Positions 6,922 to 14,984 of a stretch of DNA of 15,539 bases are shown one piece after another; position 1 is the first letter of the stretch; every line of letters starts with the position of its first letter. The DNA is taken from assembly GCA_030638185.1 (NCBI GenBank), contig DAOWFD010000109.1:1-15539 (forward strand), read 5' to 3'. The notes below the pieces were generated by a model, which worked only from the letters and a program-made list of their open reading frames with translations, was not told the DNA's origin and searched no databases. The translations under genes and the position numbers were made by a program. The DNA is from Candidatus Aegiribacteria sp. GTDB lineage: Bacteria > Fermentibacterota > Fermentibacteria > Fermentibacterales > JCC-6.

Positions 6922-8337
6922 TTAGCCATCAGCCCATGTATCTGTTACCCATGTAAACCGCTCCGCAACGCTTCCTTCGCCAAGAACCTCTCTTGCGGCA
7001 CACTGCCCCATCTCAATAGAGTGATCCATATTGTTATACCGGAACAAACCCTGGCGGCCACATGTAACAGAATTTTCCAGATCGTGAAGAGCATCAAGTA
7101 CAATTGAAGTGTTTGATGAATAACCAAGGTCGTAAATCGGATACGCGTGTGACTGTCTTGCTAATGTCGTGCCGGCAACATCGCTCACTTTGAAAAGTCC
7201 GAGCTTCTCTCCTCCTCTGACAGCCAGAGTATTCAGGTCGATTTTCCCGTTCCAGATATCATCACCTTCATTACAGCTGAATTCGAATACAACCTGTGAA
7301 CCGTTCCCGGAACATTCAGGATCAAAATTCTCAGGTACTGAAAGTCTGTTGAACAGATAGCATTCCTCCGGAGTATAGATCCAGTGGTCTCGGGCTTCAA
7401 CCCTGTTGCGAAGCTTCAATGTAAGAAACACTATCGCCCTGAAATGCAGTTTCAAGGCTGCCTCCTGAACTTCCTCGGATAACAGATCTCCCAGGAGATG
7501 GACGTAATCCGTAACAGGAATAGTATTAATTATTGTTTCAGCGGCAATTCCGCCCCGGTCAGTTTCTATCATAAATGTCGAATCAGGATTTATACTGATA
7601 CCCCGCAGCTTAATCTTATATAGAATTTCTCCATCTCGGGATTTTATTCTTTCATCGAATGCTTCGCATATTTTTCCAATACCGCCTTGGGGGTAATGAA
7701 AAGTGCTTACAAGGCTTCTGACAGTGTCTCGTGAAGGAAACAGAGTCTCTTTTACAAGGCTGGTCAGACCTGGAACCGTGATTCTCTGGCTGGCCCAGTC
7801 CGCTGACAGTTTAGAAGCATTACACCCCCAGAGTTTCTCCGTATATGGACCAAAATAAATACTGTAAAGCTGTCTTCCAAATCTCTTTACAACCCAGTTC
7901 TCGAAATTCGATTCATCTCGAGGAAAGAAAGGATTCCTCAATCTCTCCCAGAGATAGCTTAAAACCATACTCAGTCCTCTGTGGAAAGGCATTCTCTGCA
8001 GAACATCACTCAATGCCAGAGGATATTGGAAGTACCTGTCAAGAAGTCTTATCCGGCTGAGCCGGTTTAATTCAAGCATCTCAGTGTGCAGAAGTTCCTT
8101 GATGCGTTTCAATATTTCAGGGTTTTCTGTATGGAAACGATGTGGTCCGTAATCAAAGTGAAATGAATCTGATCTGAATGTCGCAGCAAGCCCTCCGGGA
8201 TGATCATCTTTCTCCAGAACAAGAACTTCCACGCCTTGTTCCGTAAGATAATCAGCTGCGCTGAGACCTGCCAGACCAGCTCCAAGGACTGCTACTCTGA
8301 CAGGATTTCTTCCTGTATCGCTCTTAATATCAATCAT
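6922..8337 (-). CDS. FAD-dependent UDP-galactopyranose-mutase/protoporphyrinogen-oxidase-like protein
   Basis: This 471-residue flavoprotein has an N-terminal Rossmann FAD site, VAVLGAGLAGLSAADYL, with GAGLAG at 19-24 and the ribose-binding Glu42. GGLAATF (47-53) and DYGPHRFH (61-68) follow. The conserved YFGPYTEKLWG (160-170) and FQYPL (102-106) are shared by UDP-galactopyranose mutases and a family of related proteins found in polysaccharide gene clusters, annotated variously as mutase-like, amine oxidase or HemG/HemY-like. The length exceeds the usual 370-400 residues of bacterial Glf, and no heme genes are nearby. I therefore favour a role in sugar-nucleotide or glycan modification over heme synthesis, with the GT-C-like protein downstream as partner. 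Start: ATG at 8337 with a modest AGAAG upstream. A long leader precedes it. Confidence 0.75.
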   Translation of the reverse strand: MIDIKSDTGRNPVRVAVLGAGLAGLSAADYLTEQGVEVLVLEKDDHPGGLAATFRSDSFHFDYGPHRFHTENPEILKRIKELLHTEMLELNRLSRIRLLDRYFQYPLALSDVLQRMPFHRGLSMVLSYLWERLRNPFFPRDESNFENWVVKRFGRQLYSIYFGPYTEKLWGCNASKLSADWASQRITVPGLTSLVKETLFPSRDTVRSLVSTFHYPQGGIGKICEAFDERIKSRDGEILYKIKLRGISINPDSTFMIETDRGGIAAETIINTIPVTDYVHLLGDLLSEEVQEAALKLHFRAIVFLTLKLRNRVEARDHWIYTPEECYLFNRLSVPENFDPECSGNGSQVVFEFSCNEGDDIWNGKIDLNTLAVRGGEKLGLFKVSDVAGTTLARQSHAYPIYDLGYSSNTSIVLDALHDLENSVTCGRQGLFRYNNMDHSIEMGQCAAREVLGEGSVAERFTWVTDTWADG

Positions 8338-8436
8338 TTTCTAAACTCTTCTATATTCGTTCAGTGAATGACCAGCGACATATGATACTCCAGTTCGAAG
8401 ATGAAATTGTGCTGGCCACCCACCTGCAGATTATCA

Positions 8437-8461
8437 AAATCCAAACATGGATATTGGATTT
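8437..8461 (-). other. Leader hairpin
   Basis: AAATCCAA (8437-8444) pairs perfectly with TTGGATTT (8454-8461) around a 9-base loop. On the minus-strand transcript it is followed by TGATAATC, not a U-tract, so it is more likely a structural leader element than a terminator. Confidence 0.35.
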
Positions 8462-8532
8462 CTGCCATATCAGAATCAGTTCCCGATAGATATATTCTGT
8501 TCCCTTTGTCTCAGTCCTTTTAAGTGAAGTCA

Positions 8533-8561
8533 AGGATACCGTAAAGAATATTCCCGGTCAA
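8533..8561 (-). promoter_or_regulatory. Candidate promoter for the mutase-like/GT-C operon
   Basis: On the minus strand TTGACC (complement of 8556-8561, 5 of 6 to the sigma-70 consensus) and TATCCT (complement of 8533-8538, 4 of 6) are separated by 17 bases. No better pair was seen closer to the gene. Confidence 0.35.
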
Positions 8562-8594
8562 CATCATTACCGGCGAATTTGCAGCGAAAACCTT

Positions 8595-8620
8595 ACATCA
8601 GGACACACTTCTCCTGATGT
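8595..8620 (-). terminator. Perfect 9-bp hairpin between the efflux and mutase-like operons
   Basis: ACATCAGGA (8595-8603) pairs perfectly with TCCTGATGT (8612-8620) around an 8-base loop. Read on the minus strand, it lies about 280 bases past the pump gene stop and is followed by AAGGTTTT, a weak T-run. It could end the efflux transcript before the next promoter at 8533-8561. Without a proper U-tract its strength is doubtful. Just beyond it, ATTCCGGATC occurs twice (8637-8646 and 8650-8659). Confidence 0.35.
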
Positions 8621-8708
8621 TCTTCAAACCGCTTCAATTCCGGATCATGATTCCGGATCTTTGTCGAAGAATTCGCTGGCCCGTGGACACTCACAGGGGA
8701 ATTGTAAT

Positions 8709-8894
8709 CCTAACCCGGACTCATCACAGGTACTCGTTACGAAGCGCTGTAGATGGCTGTGAATACGAGGCTTGCGAACGCAGACTCCGGAGGCGTACTT
8801 GACAGTACGTCGAGGACGGATGCGTGAGTATAACGAAGTAGACACAGATATATACATCGCTGCAGTAGAGTATTTGTGATGAGTCCGGGCTAAG
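8709..8894. repeat. 186-bp imperfect palindrome (MITE-like or extended hairpin element)
   Basis: The outer arms CCCGGACTCATCACA (8714-8728) and its exact complement (8875-8889) are followed inward, after a two-base mismatch, by TACTC and its complement (8731-8735, 8868-8872). Further inside, GCGCTGTAGATG..CTGTG pairs partly with CACAG..ATACATCGCTGC. The centre is an 8-bp stem, GGCGTACT/AGTACGTC (one G-T pair), closed by a TGAC tetraloop (8800-8803). That loop is exactly at the midpoint of the element, so the whole unit can fold into one long hairpin. It carries no gene; short frames across it are products of the symmetry. The right edge lies one base from the pump stop codon, so the transcript of the efflux operon would end in this structure. 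One arm recurs at 1302-1323. No target-site duplication was identified. Confidence 0.7.
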
Positions 8895-8895
8895 C

Positions 8896-11800
8896 CTACT
8901 TGCGGTTGAATACTACATAAATGCAGGGTTCCACGACAAGCGTCAGCACAGTGGCTACGAACAGCCCGCCGATAATTGTTACTGCCATAGGCGCCCATGT
9001 CTCTGCACCCTCACCGATACCAAGAGCAAGCGGGAACATTGCCAGTACGGTTGTTGCCGCGGTCATAAGAATAGGCCTCATTCTAGTAGTGGAAGCTTCA
9101 ACAATCGCTGTCTTGATCTCCTTACCGGATCTCCGCAACTGATTCGCGTAATCCACCATTACAATACCATTGTTAACCACTATTCCCGCAAGCATCAGCA
9201 TTCCTATGATTGCCATGACCGACAGGGATGTTGAGGTTACGAATAATCCAAGTACCACCCCGATGAAGGCCAGGGGCAATGTGAAGATGATTATGAAGGG
9301 TTCAAGGAATGACTCGAACTGCCCGGCCATAACCATATAGACAAGGGCTGCGGCAACCATGATAGCTATTCCGAGGTACATGAAGGTTTCCTTCTGATCC
9401 TCCATCTCGCCACCCATCTCGTATCTGAAGCCGTTGGTATCTATCTCTCTCAACATAGCCGTGACATCCGATGATACTTCACCGAGAGACCTTCCGGACA
9501 CATCGCAGGAAATTGTGACCATTCGTGCCTGGTTCTTTCTTGAAATCGTATTCGATACCACTCTCTGATCAAGGTACCCCATGGATATCAATGGTCTTCC
9601 CAGAACAGATGCGTATTCCAGGTCCTCTCTTGAATCCCTGAGGTTCTCGGGGTACCTGACGAAGATATTGTACTCATCATCACCTTCGCGGTATATGCTG
9701 GCCCGGGATCCCTGGAAACCGTACCTGACATCCATTGCAAGCTGGGATTGTGTCATGCCCAGAAGCGAAAGTCTTACAGGATCAGGGATGAAAGAGTACT
9801 CCGGGATCAGTTCCTGCATTGATGTTCTGGCATCTTTTACACCCTCTATCTGCGACATGGCAACCCTTATCTCCTCGGCCTTATCGTACAGCAGGTCCAG
9901 ATCATCACCGTACAGAGTAATTTCAATCGCCGAGGATGAGAACACTGACATACCTGCTTCCGTCGAATACTCAATTCCGGGCATGTCATCCAGCACATCC
10001 CTTATCCTGTCCTGATACTCAAACATGGAAGTGCTGCGCTGGCTGGACGGTGTCAATCTTACTCTCAACATTGCAGCGTTCGAACTGCTTGCACCGAAAA
10101 TCGCCATTATACCCTCGGCTTCTCCAACGGTGGTGAATACCGCAAGAAGATCTTCGGGAGCGATTATAACCCTGATGGAATCCTCCAGAGCTCTCACTGC
10201 TTCATCGGTCGTCTCGAGACTTGTACCTATCGGCTCCTCCACATCCATCATCAGAAATCCGTCATCGGACTCGGGAAAGAAATCAGATGGAAGCTGGCCG
10301 ACGGCGATTATTGCCAGAATGAACGTTACCGCAGTTGAGATCAAAACGATCTTTTTATGATTCACAGACCAGAAAACCAATCGGTTGTATTTCTTTTCAA
10401 ATCCGTCGATCATTATGCCTATCCGGCCCGAAATACTGCGTGGTTTGAATACCGGGACAAGGTTCTTTGTCCATGACGCAATCAGCGGAACAAGGCTCAA
10501 TGCCACAAAGAGAGATATCGTAAGACTGAAGGTTATCGTCAGAACCATTTCCTTGAAAAGTTCACCGGCTATACCCGGAACAAAAAGGATGGGAATAAAG
10601 ACGGCAAGGGTTGTGAATGTCGAAGCTGTTATAGCATTGGATACTTCCATCGCTCCATTGACAGCTGAATCCCTCGGAGATTCGCCCTTTTCCCTGTGTC
10701 TGAAGATATTCTCAAGCACTACGATGGCATTGTCCACCAGCAAACCTATAGCCAGGGCAAGGCCGGCAAGAGAAATCATGTTCAGCTGTACATCGGTGAA
10801 GTGCATTACGGCAAAGGTCACAAATACGGAGATTGGTATAGATATTCCTGCTATGGATGAACTCTTCCATGATCTGAGGAAGAACAGCAAGACCAGAAAA
10901 GCCAGAAAACATGCCTGCAGAGCTGTTGTTCCCAGATTGTTGATGGACTGTTCTATGAATTCAGACTGGTCGAAAAGAACAACCGGAGTGAGAATATTCC
11001 CATAATCATCCGATATTTCATCAAGCTGATCACGTATTCTTGCACATACATTAACGGAATTTGCATCCGATCTCTTGTTCATATACATCGATACTGAAGG
11101 TTGTCCGTTGAATCTGACGTATTGCAGTTCATCCGCCTGACCATCCTGAACTGATGCTACATCTCTCAGCAGGACTGGATATCCGGCATTTACGCCTACA
11201 ACGAGCTGTTCTATCTCCTCGATACTGTGGAAAGCGGATTCAACCCTGATGCTCATATTCATCCCGCCGGCATCGATCCTTCCGGCTGGAGTGTTGTTGC
11301 GGACAGAACTAAGCGCTCCAACAACCTGAGATATGGTAATCCCTGCATCCGTAAGGGCTGAGGGATCTACTTCTACATTTATCTGTCTCTCACGGCCACC
11401 CGATGTTACTGCGGATCCAACACCATCAAGTCTACTGAAAAGCGGTTCAATTTCCTTCTGGATAAGTGTCCTGAGATCAAAATCGTTAAGTACGTCGCTG
11501 CTGAAACCAACGTACATGACAGGCTGCATGCTTGGATCCAGTGCGAATACAAGAGGATCGCTGGCATCATCGGGCAGAAGCGCCTCGAACATATCGAGCT
11601 GCCTTCTGACATCTGTTTCAGCCTGATTAAGGCTGTGCCCCCAGTTAAATTCAGCAGTTACGATACTGATACCCGCCCGCGAAGTAGATGAGACTTTCTT
11701 AACGTTGGATACCCTCGCTAGCGCCTGCTCAATAGGATCTGTAACAAGATTTTCCATTTCCTCAGGCCCGGCACCTTCCATGGTACTCATCACCATTATC

Positions 11801-11931
11801 ATTGGAAATTCCATATCAGGATACATATCAACACCGAGCTGGGTAAGACCGAATATTCCTGTACCCAGTATGGCAATGAAGACCATCAGGAAGGCTACAC
11901 GTCTTTTAACTGATAATTCCGGCAGTCTCAT
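8896..11931 (-). CDS. RND efflux transporter, inner-membrane pump subunit
   Basis: The 1011-residue protein has the full RND architecture. TM1 (about 10-30) precedes a first periplasmic domain with GAGPEEMENLVTDPIEQAL. A central TM block includes GLALAIGLLVDNAIVVLEN (Asp400, Asn401). A second large periplasmic domain precedes the last TM block, with GIVVNNGIVMVDYANQLR (Asn920, Asn921) and TTRMRPILMTA. It exports drugs, detergents or metabolites using the proton gradient, docked to the adaptor and TolC-like channel encoded just upstream. Compared with AcrB, the Asp407-Asp408 pair becomes Asp-Asn, and the Lys940 position becomes Asn. That version is common in a broad RND subgroup, so the protein is probably active with a different relay. 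Its ATG overlaps the adaptor stop by four bases, and GGAGG lies about ten bases ahead. The substrate is unknown; heavy-metal pumps (HME) usually differ in the TM4 motif. Confidence 0.93.
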   Translation of the reverse strand: MRLPELSVKRRVAFLMVFIAILGTGIFGLTQLGVDMYPDMEFPMIMVMSTMEGAGPEEMENLVTDPIEQALARVSNVKKVSSTSRAGISIVTAEFNWGHSLNQAETDVRRQLDMFEALLPDDASDPLVFALDPSMQPVMYVGFSSDVLNDFDLRTLIQKEIEPLFSRLDGVGSAVTSGGRERQINVEVDPSALTDAGITISQVVGALSSVRNNTPAGRIDAGGMNMSIRVESAFHSIEEIEQLVVGVNAGYPVLLRDVASVQDGQADELQYVRFNGQPSVSMYMNKRSDANSVNVCARIRDQLDEISDDYGNILTPVVLFDQSEFIEQSINNLGTTALQACFLAFLVLLFFLRSWKSSSIAGISIPISVFVTFAVMHFTDVQLNMISLAGLALAIGLLVDNAIVVLENIFRHREKGESPRDSAVNGAMEVSNAITASTFTTLAVFIPILFVPGIAGELFKEMVLTITFSLTISLFVALSLVPLIASWTKNLVPVFKPRSISGRIGIMIDGFEKKYNRLVFWSVNHKKIVLISTAVTFILAIIAVGQLPSDFFPESDDGFLMMDVEEPIGTSLETTDEAVRALEDSIRVIIAPEDLLAVFTTVGEAEGIMAIFGASSSNAAMLRVRLTPSSQRSTSMFEYQDRIRDVLDDMPGIEYSTEAGMSVFSSSAIEITLYGDDLDLLYDKAEEIRVAMSQIEGVKDARTSMQELIPEYSFIPDPVRLSLLGMTQSQLAMDVRYGFQGSRASIYREGDDEYNIFVRYPENLRDSREDLEYASVLGRPLISMGYLDQRVVSNTISRKNQARMVTISCDVSGRSLGEVSSDVTAMLREIDTNGFRYEMGGEMEDQKETFMYLGIAIMVAAALVYMVMAGQFESFLEPFIIIFTLPLAFIGVVLGLFVTSTSLSVMAIIGMLMLAGIVVNNGIVMVDYANQLRRSGKEIKTAIVEASTTRMRPILMTAATTVLAMFPLALGIGEGAETWAPMAVTIIGGLFVATVLTLVVEPCIYVVFNRK

Positions 11932-13007
11932 TGACTCACTACCTCCACGACAGCTCCGTCCTGGATCATTGTCTGACCTGCTACTACAAGGGAATCTCCG
12001 AAACTGAGCCCGTCGGTTATCTGAACCATTCCTTCACTGGAAATTCCAACCTGGACATCCCTTATAACAGATTCTTCGTTCTCTATAACCACTACCTGGT
12101 AACCTGAATGGGTTCTCCTGAGAGTACTTTCATGAACAGCGATCGAGTTCTCAAATGTTTCGGTAAGAACTGCGACCCTGCCGGCCATCCCGGGCCTGAG
12201 TCTTCCTCCAGTTTCACTGAATCTGACCTCTACCGGAACCAGTCCGCTGATCTGATCAACGGTTGATGATGCGGATACAACCATTCCGGGGAAGGATTCA
12301 TTATCCAGAGAGCTGACGGTTATATATGCCGGAAGACCGGGCTTTAGATTCAGGAGATCCTCTTCAGGAAGAAGTATCCTGGCTACAATGACGGAGTTAT
12401 TGGAGATGGAAATCAGTGGAGTGTTGGCGGATGAATTGCCCACTCGTGCCCATATTCTGCCGATCTCACCATCAAAAGGTGCTGTTATCCATGAATTATC
12501 TCTGTTTGTCCTTGCCTGAGCATAACCGGCTCTGGCCTGACTCAGCTGAGCCTGAGCCGCTTCAAGAGATGCAAGAGCCCCCTCAAGCTGCTGCTCACTG
12601 ACAGCTCCAGCTTCGTAAAGTGACTGGATTCTTCTGTAATTACTTGATGCGTTGTCTACGTTGGCCTGTGCAGCGCTGATTCCAGCGGCAGCACTCGCTG
12701 TACCTGCGCTGGCCTGCTGATCGGTATTCAATCGTACGAGTCGCTGTCCCGCTGTAACACTGTCACCCTCGGAAACAAGCACTTCTTCCACTTTGCCAGG
12801 CGACAGAGCGTAAATGAGAGCTTCTTCAAGACCCTCAACCCTTGCGCTGGCGTAGGCGATGCTTGAAATATTAAAAGGTTCCACAACTTCCACGGATACC
12901 CGTACTGGAGGCTCCTCCTCATCTATCTGGCCGGGGCCGCATCCAATAGACAGGAATACACCTGCAAGAATTACCGTAACCAGAATACTGAATCTGTAAT
13001 CTCTCAT
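11928..13007 (-). CDS. RND periplasmic adaptor (membrane fusion protein), lipoprotein
   Basis: This 359-residue HlyD/AcrA-type adaptor bridges the pump and the outer-membrane channel. The signal segment (7-22) ends LSIGCG, so Cys23 is likely lipidated, although the lipobox is not canonical. A lipoyl half-domain (EALIYALSPGKVEEVLVSEGDSV) precedes an Ala/Gln-rich coiled-coil hairpin (about 95-165, with YRRIQSLYEAGAVSEQQLE at the first helix end). The second lipoyl half (ITAPFDGEIGRIWARVGN) follows, then the beta-barrel (VARILLPEEDLLNLKPG, RLRPGMAGRV) and membrane-proximal domains to the end. The start ATG overlaps the channel gene stop (ATGA), with GAAGGA eight bases upstream. The stop overlaps the pump start in the same way, which indicates translational coupling. 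The length is typical of the family. Confidence 0.92.
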   Translation of the reverse strand: MRDYRFSILVTVILAGVFLSIGCGPGQIDEEEPPVRVSVEVVEPFNISSIAYASARVEGLEEALIYALSPGKVEEVLVSEGDSVTAGQRLVRLNTDQQASAGTASAAAGISAAQANVDNASSNYRRIQSLYEAGAVSEQQLEGALASLEAAQAQLSQARAGYAQARTNRDNSWITAPFDGEIGRIWARVGNSSANTPLISISNNSVIVARILLPEEDLLNLKPGLPAYITVSSLDNESFPGMVVSASSTVDQISGLVPVEVRFSETGGRLRPGMAGRVAVLTETFENSIAVHESTLRRTHSGYQVVVIENEESVIRDVQVGISSEGMVQITDGLSFGDSLVVAGQTMIQDGAVVEVVSQ

Positions 13008-14302
13008 TTGAAGTATCCTTCCATTAAGCCTGCAGCTCTCATCAGTTCAGCTTCAGCGGTTCTTAAGTTGTACAGAGCACTGGCGTGGTTGGTTCTGGCG
13101 GTTGTAAGAGCCAGAAAGGACTGATCCATTTCCAGACGCGTTATCATGCCTGCTTCAAAGGAAATAGTGGCGATGGAAGCTCCCTCAAGAGCCTGTTCTA
13201 CAGTTGAACATGTTGCCGTGACGCCCTCTCTGGCTGCCTGCAGGTTATTCCAGGCTGATACCAGAGAGAGATCTGTGACCTGGCTGATGCTCCTTGAGGT
13301 CGCCTCTGAGGCAACCCTTTCAGCTCTGGCCGCATTGTAGCCTGATATATCGGAAAATCCGTTGAAAAGAGGAATCTGGAGAGCCACGGAGACCACCAGA
13401 TTTCTGTCATAATCATCTATCTCAAAATCAGCATCGTTTCTTGCCGCAAGGTAATTCAGGTCGGTCTTGAAGACCAGCTGAGGAAGGAACGAAGCCCTGG
13501 CCATATCCACCCCAGCATCGCCGATAAGCTTAATGTACTCCGCTGCCTGAAGATCAGGATTGGTACGGGACATGGTTTCACGTGCTTCTTCAAGGGTTTC
13601 GGGCATCTTGAAATCCGGTTCATCATCAAGACAGCCCTCTATCTGAAAATCAGAATTGTTATCCTGCCCGAGGGCTACTGCAAAACCGGCGAAGGCATTC
13701 TCAAGGGCGTTTTCAGCTGATATCAAGCCAGGTATCCGGTTCTCCCAGGCAACGCGGCTCTGAAGAAGTTCAAAGCGGGAAATTGTACCTGCATCATATC
13801 TTAGAACCGCGAGTTCGTAACCGGCTTCAGCGATCTCAAGGGCTTCGACGGAAACATCCATCATTTCCTGCGCCAGAAGGATGCTGTAGAAAGCCCGAAC
13901 AACCTGGACAACCGCATCCATTTCAGCAGCCCTGGACTGCTGAAGAGAAAGCTCCTCTGCTCTTGATGCCAGGCGCGATCCCGCAGGCCCCTGGGGAATG
14001 AATAAAGGTACCGTTACAGAAACTCCTGCAATTGATGAGTATTCGGTTCCCATTGGAATTGAACCCATACCTGGAATTGTCATTTCCTGGACATCATAAT
14101 TCCGTGAAAAAGCAAGCTGACCGTTCACATTCGGTAGAAACCATAAATCCGCATTCCTGCTTTTCCATACCGCGCTTTCGTAAGACATCAGGGCTGACTG
14201 TACATCACCCCTGCTCTCCAGCGCGATTCCAACAGCCTCTTCAAGGGTGACAGCCCCTGCATTAAGATTTATCAACAGAACTATCGCTGCCATATATCTC
14301 AT
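13004..14302 (-). CDS. TolC-family outer-membrane efflux protein
   Basis: The 432-residue protein has a signal peptide (about 1-18, ending NAGAV) and then TLEEAVGIALESRGDV, the standard beginning of a mature TolC/OEP domain. Two helix-strand-strand-helix repeats follow. The first has an alpha-helical part rich in Ala/Glu (about 115-200, with AGYELAVLRYDAGTISRFELL). The second contains YIKLIGDAGVDMARASFLPQL, VVSVALQIPLFNGF, and finally SFEAGMITRLEMDQSFLAL with a C-terminal helix ending AAGLMEGYFK. Three copies would form the outer-membrane channel and periplasmic tunnel of the pump encoded downstream. The gene begins four bases after the regulator stop, with an AGAGGA ribosome binding site inside the regulator's last codons. 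It overlaps the adaptor gene by four bases. Confidence 0.92.
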   Translation of the reverse strand: MRYMAAIVLLINLNAGAVTLEEAVGIALESRGDVQSALMSYESAVWKSRNADLWFLPNVNGQLAFSRNYDVQEMTIPGMGSIPMGTEYSSIAGVSVTVPLFIPQGPAGSRLASRAEELSLQQSRAAEMDAVVQVVRAFYSILLAQEMMDVSVEALEIAEAGYELAVLRYDAGTISRFELLQSRVAWENRIPGLISAENALENAFAGFAVALGQDNNSDFQIEGCLDDEPDFKMPETLEEARETMSRTNPDLQAAEYIKLIGDAGVDMARASFLPQLVFKTDLNYLAARNDADFEIDDYDRNLVVSVALQIPLFNGFSDISGYNAARAERVASEATSRSISQVTDLSLVSAWNNLQAAREGVTATCSTVEQALEGASIATISFEAGMITRLEMDQSFLALTTARTNHASALYNLRTAEAELMRAAGLMEGYFK

Positions 14303-14306
14303 TTGA

Positions 14307-14900
14307 TTAATTATCCTCTCTGCGTGCGGATATTCCGTTAAACAGTATATCTACTATTTCTTCAATATTTATCTTATCATGAATCGGTATTCTGTTGAGG
14401 ATCTTTATAGTGATGGCAATAATAAATGAATTAAGCGTCATTATTACCATTATACCATTCGTGTCAGGTAGTATTTCACCATTTCTTTTTGCTCTATCGA
14501 ACATCGGATCGATGAACTCCATACGCATGACATTGATTTCATCCTGCATCTCTTCGATAAGAAGACCTATATTGGGATCTGTGAACATGGACATGAAGGC
14601 CCTTGAAATACCCGGGTTCGTCTTAACGTATTCAATCCGGAATCGTACATAATTCGTCATATTCTCCCTGAGACTTAAATCGGGCCTGAGAATCTTCTTG
14701 TTCAATGATCTGGCGATTTGCAGAAGGTGCCCCGCGAGAGCTTTGTAGTAGCCCTCCTTATTATTGAAGTAATAGTAAATCATCGGTTTTGATACCCCTG
14801 ATGATTCTGCAACCTGATCCATTGATATTTCTGAGAATGTCTTTTCAGACAAAAGTTCAATCCCTGCCTGAAGAAGCTTTTCCCTGTTGCTTATGCTCAA
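14307..14900 (-). CDS. TetR-family repressor of the efflux operon
   Basis: An N-terminal TetR helix-turn-helix (MDQVAESSGVSKPMIYYYFNNKEGYYKAL, about 27-55) is followed by a helical ligand-binding domain to the end. The protein should repress the operon in which it is the first gene and be released when a pump substrate binds. I set the start at the TTG at 14900 (197 residues). GGAGG (14907-14911) sits six bases upstream, whereas the TTG two codons earlier abuts GGAGG with no spacing. No ATG is available before the helix-turn-helix. A TTG start lowers expression, which suits a repressor. It is co-directional with the channel gene four bases later. The predicted operator overlaps its own promoter. 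The C-terminal domain is too divergent to name a ligand. Confidence 0.88.
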   Translation of the reverse strand: MSISNREKLLQAGIELLSEKTFSEISMDQVAESSGVSKPMIYYYFNNKEGYYKALAGHLLQIARSLNKKILRPDLSLRENMTNYVRFRIEYVKTNPGISRAFMSMFTDPNIGLLIEEMQDEINVMRMEFIDPMFDRAKRNGEILPDTNGIMVIMTLNSFIIAITIKILNRIPIHDKINIEEIVDILFNGISARREDN

Positions 14901-14906
14901 GTTCAA

Positions 14907-14911
14907 CCTCC
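14907..14911 (-). promoter_or_regulatory. Ribosome binding site that decides the regulator start
   Basis: GGAGG on the minus strand lies six bases before TTG at 14900 and zero bases before TTG at 14906, so it selects the downstream TTG as initiator. Confidence 0.65.
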
Positions 14912-14918
14912 ATATACA

Positions 14919-14937
14919 ATCTACTGAATGAGTAGAT
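14919..14937. promoter_or_regulatory. Second inverted repeat in the regulator leader
   Basis: ATCTACT (14919-14925) and AGTAGAT (14931-14937) flank the 5-base loop GAATG. It shares the TACT/AGTA half-site letters with the main operator a few bases away. It would lie just downstream of the predicted -10, in the first transcribed bases. It may be a weaker second repressor site or a small RNA hairpin. The role is inferred. Confidence 0.4.
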
Positions 14938-14965
14938 ATTCTACTTACTAGTAGGTAAATGTCAA
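14938..14965 (-). promoter_or_regulatory. Promoter of the tetR-tolC-mfp-rnd operon
   Basis: On the minus strand a perfect -35, TTGACA (complement of 14960-14965), is followed after 16 bases by TAGAAT (complement of 14938-14943, 5 of 6 to consensus). Transcription would start about 25-30 bases before the regulator's ribosome binding site. This is the best sigma-70-like promoter in the window. Confidence 0.7.
14942..14957. promoter_or_regulatory. TetR-type operator in the promoter spacer
   Basis: TACTTACTAGTAGGTA is a palindrome at 14 of 16 positions centred on ACTAGT, the style of many TetR-family operators (TAC.nACTAGTn.GTA). It fills the spacer between -35 and -10, so bound repressor would exclude RNA polymerase. 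Its placement directly upstream of a TetR gene supports autoregulation. Confidence 0.65.
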
Positions 14966-14984
14966 GTCCTTTTGTGTTATCTGC

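Larger units (their letters stand above)
8338..8562 (-). promoter_or_regulatory. Long 5' leader of the mutase-like/GT-C operon
   Basis: If transcription starts at the promoter proposed at 8533-8561, about 190 untranslated bases precede the mutase-like ATG. They contain an 8-bp hairpin (8437-8461) but no recognised riboswitch, leader peptide or T-box. A 60-codon frame inside it begins TTG without a ribosome binding site and is not credible. The leader is inferred from the promoter, so it shares that uncertainty. Confidence 0.3.

Noticed and set aside
8351..8533. A 60-codon minus-strand frame in the mutase-like leader
   Set aside because: It begins TTG without a ribosome binding site, is Trp/Ile-rich without pattern, and overlaps the proposed promoter.
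8617..8998. Short frames on both strands across the repeat (8617-8802 and 8645-8998)
   Set aside because: They arise from the symmetry of the 186-bp palindrome and overlap the pump gene end; no start signals or known motifs.
9581..10015. A 144-codon + strand frame
   Set aside because: It is antisense to the second periplasmic domain of the pump, with serine-rich, low-information sequence.
10385..11005. A 206-codon open frame on the + strand
   Set aside because: It lies wholly antisense to the conserved central part of the RND pump and has no recognisable domain; it is a shadow frame.
13004..14906. A heavy-metal (HME) efflux identity for the RND operon
   Set aside because: No metal-binding His/Met clusters, no metal-responsive regulator, and the TM4 motif resembles the drug/hydrophobe type more closely.
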